Shown here: positions 39,442-42,685 of the stretch, piece after piece
Numbering within the stretch: the stretch's first letter is position 1
Layout of the letters: each line of letters opens with the position of its first letter
Assembly: GCA_034437315.1 (NCBI GenBank)
Contig: DAOTUC010000149.1
Span: 1 to 42,685, forward strand
From: DSAR01 sp034437315
GTDB taxonomy: Bacteria > Chloroflexota > Anaerolineae > B4-G1
Direction of reading: 5' to 3'
Length of the DNA stretch: 42,685 bases
Program-made: the position numbers and the translations under genes
Notes under the pieces: generated by a model
What the model saw: the letters and a program-made list of their open reading frames with translations, nothing else
The model's database searches: none
Told to the model about the DNA's origin: nothing

Positions 39442-42228
39442 TTATTTCTTTCTGGATCCCAAGACACCCCTTTCATCCGCTTTTTCCCCAACACGCTCTT
39501 CCAACTGATCGAGGTAATTCACGACCTCGTGTGAAAGGTATTGCACCTCTTTGACACATTTCTCCGCCGCTCTCAGATCCCCTTGATTATACGCGGAGAC
39601 CGCGTCACGGCAGGCTTCGTGTAAACGAATATGCGGCGCTTCCATCTCAACAAACTCGGGCATACGACCAAAATCAGATCGACCTCGCTGATAATACCAC
39701 TGCCCCAAGGTGCACTCGATATGTGTATCCAGGTCGCTTTCTTGGATGCTGCTCCTACCCGCCAGCATATCGTTCAGACGGCTCACCCAGCGCAAATGGG
39801 ATTGTTTGAAGAGTTCGATTTGAATCACTGCGGATTGCTCTTTGGATAGTTTGAACTGGGCGACAGCGACGCTAAGCGCTTCCGCCAATCCAGCCAAGCT
39901 CTGGGCGGAGGCGGTGACCTCCTCCACCTGGGCGGAGACCTCCTCGACGGTGGCGCTGACCTCTTCGGCAGCCGCGCTGTTCTCCTCGGAGATGGAGGAG
40001 ATGTTCTCGATTGATTCATACGCATCGCCAGCGCTGCTCGCCATCTCCTCGGTGGCGGCGGTGTTTTCCTCGACCACAGCCGAGACCCCATCCATCGCGC
40101 CCACCAGTTCGGTCGACGAGGCGTCCATCTCCTGGGCGGCCGAGGCGATCTCGTCCACCTGCCGGTTGACCGCCTCTACGGCATCCAGGATAGCGCCCAA
40201 CGCCTTCCCAGATTCGTTCGCCTGGGCCAGGCCAGCCTCGACCTCGTGAGCGCCCTCGTCCATCGCGTAGACCGCATCGCTGATGGTCCGTTGGACGTCC
40301 TGGATCAGCCGGGCGATCTCCTTCGTGGCCGAGGCGGCGTTTTCCGCCAGCTTGCGCACCTCGTCGGCGACGACGGCGAACCCCTTGCCGTGCTCGCCAG
40401 CCCGGGCGGCCTCAATGGCGGCGTTGAGGGCCAGCAGATTAGTCTGGCTGGCGATGTCGTCAATCGTCTCGACGATAGCGCCGATCTGTTCGGAACGACG
40501 CCCCATCTCCTGCACCTTCTGGCCCACCGTGTCGACGCTGCCCTTGATGCTCTGAATGCCCCGGACGGTGCGCTGGACCGTTTCCGCGCCTTCGCGGGCA
40601 GCCTGGGTGGCCGCCCCAGCCCCCTGAGCGCCGGATTGGGCGTTGGCGGCGACTCGCTGGATGCCAGACGAGATGCGGGCGGTGATCTCAGCCGAGCGGT
40701 TGACGGAGGCCGCCTGCTCCTGTGCGCCGCGAGCCACACCGTCAATCGCGCGGCTGACCTGCTCGACGGTGGCGGCTGCGGCGGAGACACTCTCGGTCTG
40801 TTGAGCAGTCCCCTGGGCCATCTGTTGAATGCTCACAGCGACCTGGTTAGTCGCCTGGGCCGATTGCTCGGCCGAGGCGGTGAGTTGACCGGCGGAAGCG
40901 CTCACGCCAGCGGCGCTCTCGACCACCTGAGCGATCAGGGCGCGCAAATCGACGACCATCTGGGCGAAGGCATTGCCCAGCACGTCCTGCCCCGACTTGG
41001 GCTGCACCTCAATACTCAGGTCGCCCTGGGTCAGATGGAGGGCCGCTTCGGCCAACGCTTGCAAGTAAGCCGTCAATTGACGGAAAGCGTCCGCCAGTTG
41101 ACCGACCTCATCGGCGCTTTCGACGGAGACGCGCTGGCTGAGGTTGCCGCGCGAGATCTTCTGGGCGACGCGCGTGATGTGCTTGATCGGTTGGGCGATC
41201 TGCCGGGCGGCGAACCAAAGCGCCGCCAGGGCCAGACCAGTCAACAGAACGCCGATCCCGATCATCTGCCACACTGCAGTGGTCGCTTCGGCGCTGATAC
41301 GCGCAACAGGCACATTGACGTTCGCTGACCACGGGGTCGTCGTCGCGCCGAAGTGAATCGGGGTAAAAACAGCGATGCGCTCCTCGTCCATTTCGTAGAC
41401 CGTCCGAGCGTCTTCGATGTAGGTGATATCCTCCTCCCAATCCTCGTGATATACCCGGATATGTTCACCGACGAGGTCGGGCTGACCGGTCACGCCGGCC
41501 AATGCCCCTTCGTGGCTGATCAGGAGCAATTCAGCGCTCCCGTCGTAGGCGTCGAAATTCTTGGCGTGGGCCTGGAAGAAATCGAGCGCCAGGTCGACGC
41601 CGGCGACCCCGTGAAATTGGCCGTTCGCCATAATGGGCGCCACCAGGGAGGTCATCAACACATCCTCCCCCTGGACCGGATAGAGGTAGGGCTCGGTGAT
41701 GGTTTCTTGCTGAGTTCTCTTGGGGATCTGGTAATAGTCGCCGGCCCCCTCGACCTCGTAATCCTGGGGCGTCTCCACCTGGATATTGCCTGTCTCATCC
41801 CGGTTCCAGTAGGCGATGAAACGCCCGGTCTCGTCGTAGGGGTGCACGTTGACGAACTCGGCGTCCCGTCCATCGAAAGCGTCCGGTTCCCAGATCGTCC
41901 AGGTACCGACGAAATTGGGGTTTTCGATGACCAGCTGCTTCAACATCCCGTTGACCTGGTCGCGGGTGAGTGTGATCTCCTGGGTCCTGACCACCGACAG
42001 GGCCTGGGCCATCGTGCGGGCCGCGTCCAGCGCCAGTTCGACCTCCGCCTGGAGTTGGGCCGCTTCCGTCTCGGCCATAGAAATGGCGTTTGCCTGTGCG
42101 GCATTCATCGCGTGGGTGTGCAATCGCCACCCCCCATACCCGATTAAGATCAACGATAGCAACATCAAACAGCTCCCCGCCCAAAGTGCAATTTTCATCT
42201 GAATCGACTTGATTTGGAGCTTGATCAT
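39442..42228 (-). CDS. Chemoreceptor with dCache sensor and C-terminal CZB domain
   Basis: A 928-residue chemoreceptor. Membrane helices at about 12-32 and 330-350 flank a double-Cache domain (PNFVGTWTIWEPDAFDGRDAEF, EPYLYPVQGEDVLMTSLVAPI, FHGVAGVDLALDF). HAMP and the signalling domain follow, almost identical at the tip to the other receptor. The last about 110 residues are a CZB chemoreceptor zinc-binding domain: HLRWVSRLNDML, CTLGQWYY, PHIRLHEA and LSHEVVNYL supply the conserved His, Cys, His and His. CZB domains sense zinc or hypochlorous acid in other bacteria. GAGGAGG is seven bases before the ATG. The start overlaps the stop of the response-regulator remnant (ATGA). Confidence 0.92.
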   Translation of the reverse strand: MIKLQIKSIQMKIALWAGSCLMLLSLILIGYGGWRLHTHAMNAAQANAISMAETEAAQLQAEVELALDAARTMAQALSVVRTQEITLTRDQVNGMLKQLVIENPNFVGTWTIWEPDAFDGRDAEFVNVHPYDETGRFIAYWNRDETGNIQVETPQDYEVEGAGDYYQIPKRTQQETITEPYLYPVQGEDVLMTSLVAPIMANGQFHGVAGVDLALDFFQAHAKNFDAYDGSAELLLISHEGALAGVTGQPDLVGEHIRVYHEDWEEDITYIEDARTVYEMDEERIAVFTPIHFGATTTPWSANVNVPVARISAEATTAVWQMIGIGVLLTGLALAALWFAARQIAQPIKHITRVAQKISRGNLSQRVSVESADEVGQLADAFRQLTAYLQALAEAALHLTQGDLSIEVQPKSGQDVLGNAFAQMVVDLRALIAQVVESAAGVSASAGQLTASAEQSAQATNQVAVSIQQMAQGTAQQTESVSAAAATVEQVSRAIDGVARGAQEQAASVNRSAEITARISSGIQRVAANAQSGAQGAGAATQAAREGAETVQRTVRGIQSIKGSVDTVGQKVQEMGRRSEQIGAIVETIDDIASQTNLLALNAAIEAARAGEHGKGFAVVADEVRKLAENAASATKEIARLIQDVQRTISDAVYAMDEGAHEVEAGLAQANESGKALGAILDAVEAVNRQVDEIASAAQEMDASSTELVGAMDGVSAVVEENTAATEEMASSAGDAYESIENISSISEENSAAAEEVSATVEEVSAQVEEVTASAQSLAGLAEALSVAVAQFKLSKEQSAVIQIELFKQSHLRWVSRLNDMLAGRSSIQESDLDTHIECTLGQWYYQRGRSDFGRMPEFVEMEAPHIRLHEACRDAVSAYNQGDLRAAEKCVKEVQYLSHEVVNYLDQLEERVGEKADERGVLGSRKK

Positions 42229-42568
42229 CTGTGTTCCTCCTCGGTCGTCATATCGCTTGGCGTGACCTGTGTGTCATTCGCCGAGCTTGAAGATAATGAT
42301 TGAAATTTGTCTCTCGCTCCTGAGCGCAGCAGACGCTCAATAGCGGCGAAAAGCCGAGCGGTCGAATAACCCTTGAGCAAGACGGTATCGGCGCCGGCCG
42401 CGGCGGCGATCTATTGTTGGCGCACATCGTCGGCCAAAATAACGTAGCGGGCCTGAGGCCAGCGGGCTTTGATGCGCCCTAACGTGTCCGGCAACCGGTC
42501 GGGCGTCACGTGGGCGTCGACGACGATCAAGTTAGGTGAATGACCATTAAATAACGTGGTTCTCTGGG
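42225..42568 (-). pseudogene. Response-regulator receiver remnant with internal stop
   Basis: The minus-strand frame reads LFNGHSPNLIVVDAHVTPD, RLPDTLGRIKARWPQARYVILADDV and then RQQ-stop-IAAAAGADTVLLKGYST, a receiver domain with its phosphoacceptor Asp and Lys. The N-terminal strand and first acidic residues are missing because the frame runs into the terminal repeat at about 42569. TAG lies at 42411-42413 (one change from CAG). The end overlaps the chemoreceptor start by four bases. It was probably the first gene of the chemotaxis operon. Confidence 0.8.
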
Positions 42569-42685
42569 ATTTCGCATGGCGAGACCCCAAAGGTTTTGCT
42601 CAAGGCCGCGCAAACAACGTTTTTGCCTTAAACAATGACCTTTTTCCATCAAAACCAGCGCAAAAACCTTTAGGGTCTATGATGG
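42569..42685. repeat. Terminal palindromic repeat element, right copy
   Basis: From 42585 the sequence equals bases 1-101 except for C at 42588. The preceding GGATTTCGCATGGC (42569-42582) is the left arm whose partner arm follows the left copy. The element lies directly against the truncated response regulator. Confidence 0.8.

Noticed and set aside
1..42685. Plasmid or phage genome because the ends match
   Set aside because: There is no replication, partition, capsid or integrase gene, while ftsY, prfB, tilS, htpG and nadE are chromosomal genes; the matching ends are a repeat element with one mismatch.

Overview
The window reads as chromosomal DNA, roughly 60% G+C, from a bacterium most like the Chloroflexota (Anaerolineae-type). 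This placement is an inference from content: a class I hybrid-cluster protein with companion ferredoxins, a SARP/BTAD response regulator beside a multi-GAF histidine kinase, a molybdenum-storage-like protein, Pro-Thr-rich tails, and abundant REP/MITE-like palindromes. There is no rRNA, tRNA, CRISPR array, transposase or phage gene that I can see. The first and last 101 bases are the same palindromic element with one mismatch, so the sequence either ends at a dispersed repeat or closes on itself.

Layout. 164-4161 (minus): an anaerobic redox operon in the order ferredoxin, ferredoxin/zinc-ribbon protein, methyltransferase, hcp, DUF166 protein. 4446-10558 (plus): housekeeping genes, namely a TPR/HEAT protein, ftsY, prfB with its programmed frameshift, a coiled-coil zinc-ribbon protein and tilS. 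10756-17676 (minus): a Gld-type ABC system (ATPase, permease-GldG fusion, DUF4340 protein) and htpG. 18053-22623 (plus): a NAD region with a NadM-type adenylyltransferase under a consensus promoter carrying two operator-like boxes, a VWA/zinc-ribbon protein, a pyruvate-kinase-like barrel protein, a fourfold 110-bp tandem repeat, and a NadE whose glutaminase cysteine is replaced by glycine. 22677-26363 (plus): a molybdenum/tungsten block with a probable Moco/Wco riboswitch and terminator, tupB-tupC-tupA, a MITE inserted at the tupA stop codon, and a molybdenum-storage-like protein. 26396-26968 (minus): a DUF134 regulator and a small partner behind a palindromic operator.

27167-29997 (plus) holds the most striking gene: msrA with an in-frame UGA exactly at the catalytic cysteine and a well-formed hairpin directly after it, so very probably a selenoprotein. 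It overlaps by one base a thioredoxin-fold DUF255 protein. A DUF1858 gene follows. 30411-35822 (minus) is a signalling operon: metallo-beta-lactamase-fold hydrolase, four-GAF histidine kinase, receiver-only regulator and receiver-SARP regulator. 35982-42228 (minus) is a chemotaxis operon with two Cache chemoreceptors (one with a CZB zinc-binding tail), a STAS-like protein and CheW. A response-regulator remnant with a stop codon abuts the right-hand terminal repeat.

Taken together the window describes an organism with low-oxygen redox chemistry (Hcp, ferredoxins, tungstate uptake, selenium use), dedicated NAD maintenance and strong environmental sensing. The best candidates for new biology are the selenocysteine MsrA with its Trx-fold neighbour, the cysteine-less NadE in an operator-controlled NAD locus, the storage protein next to tungstate import, and the tandem amplification that copied a gene end together with a REP hairpin.
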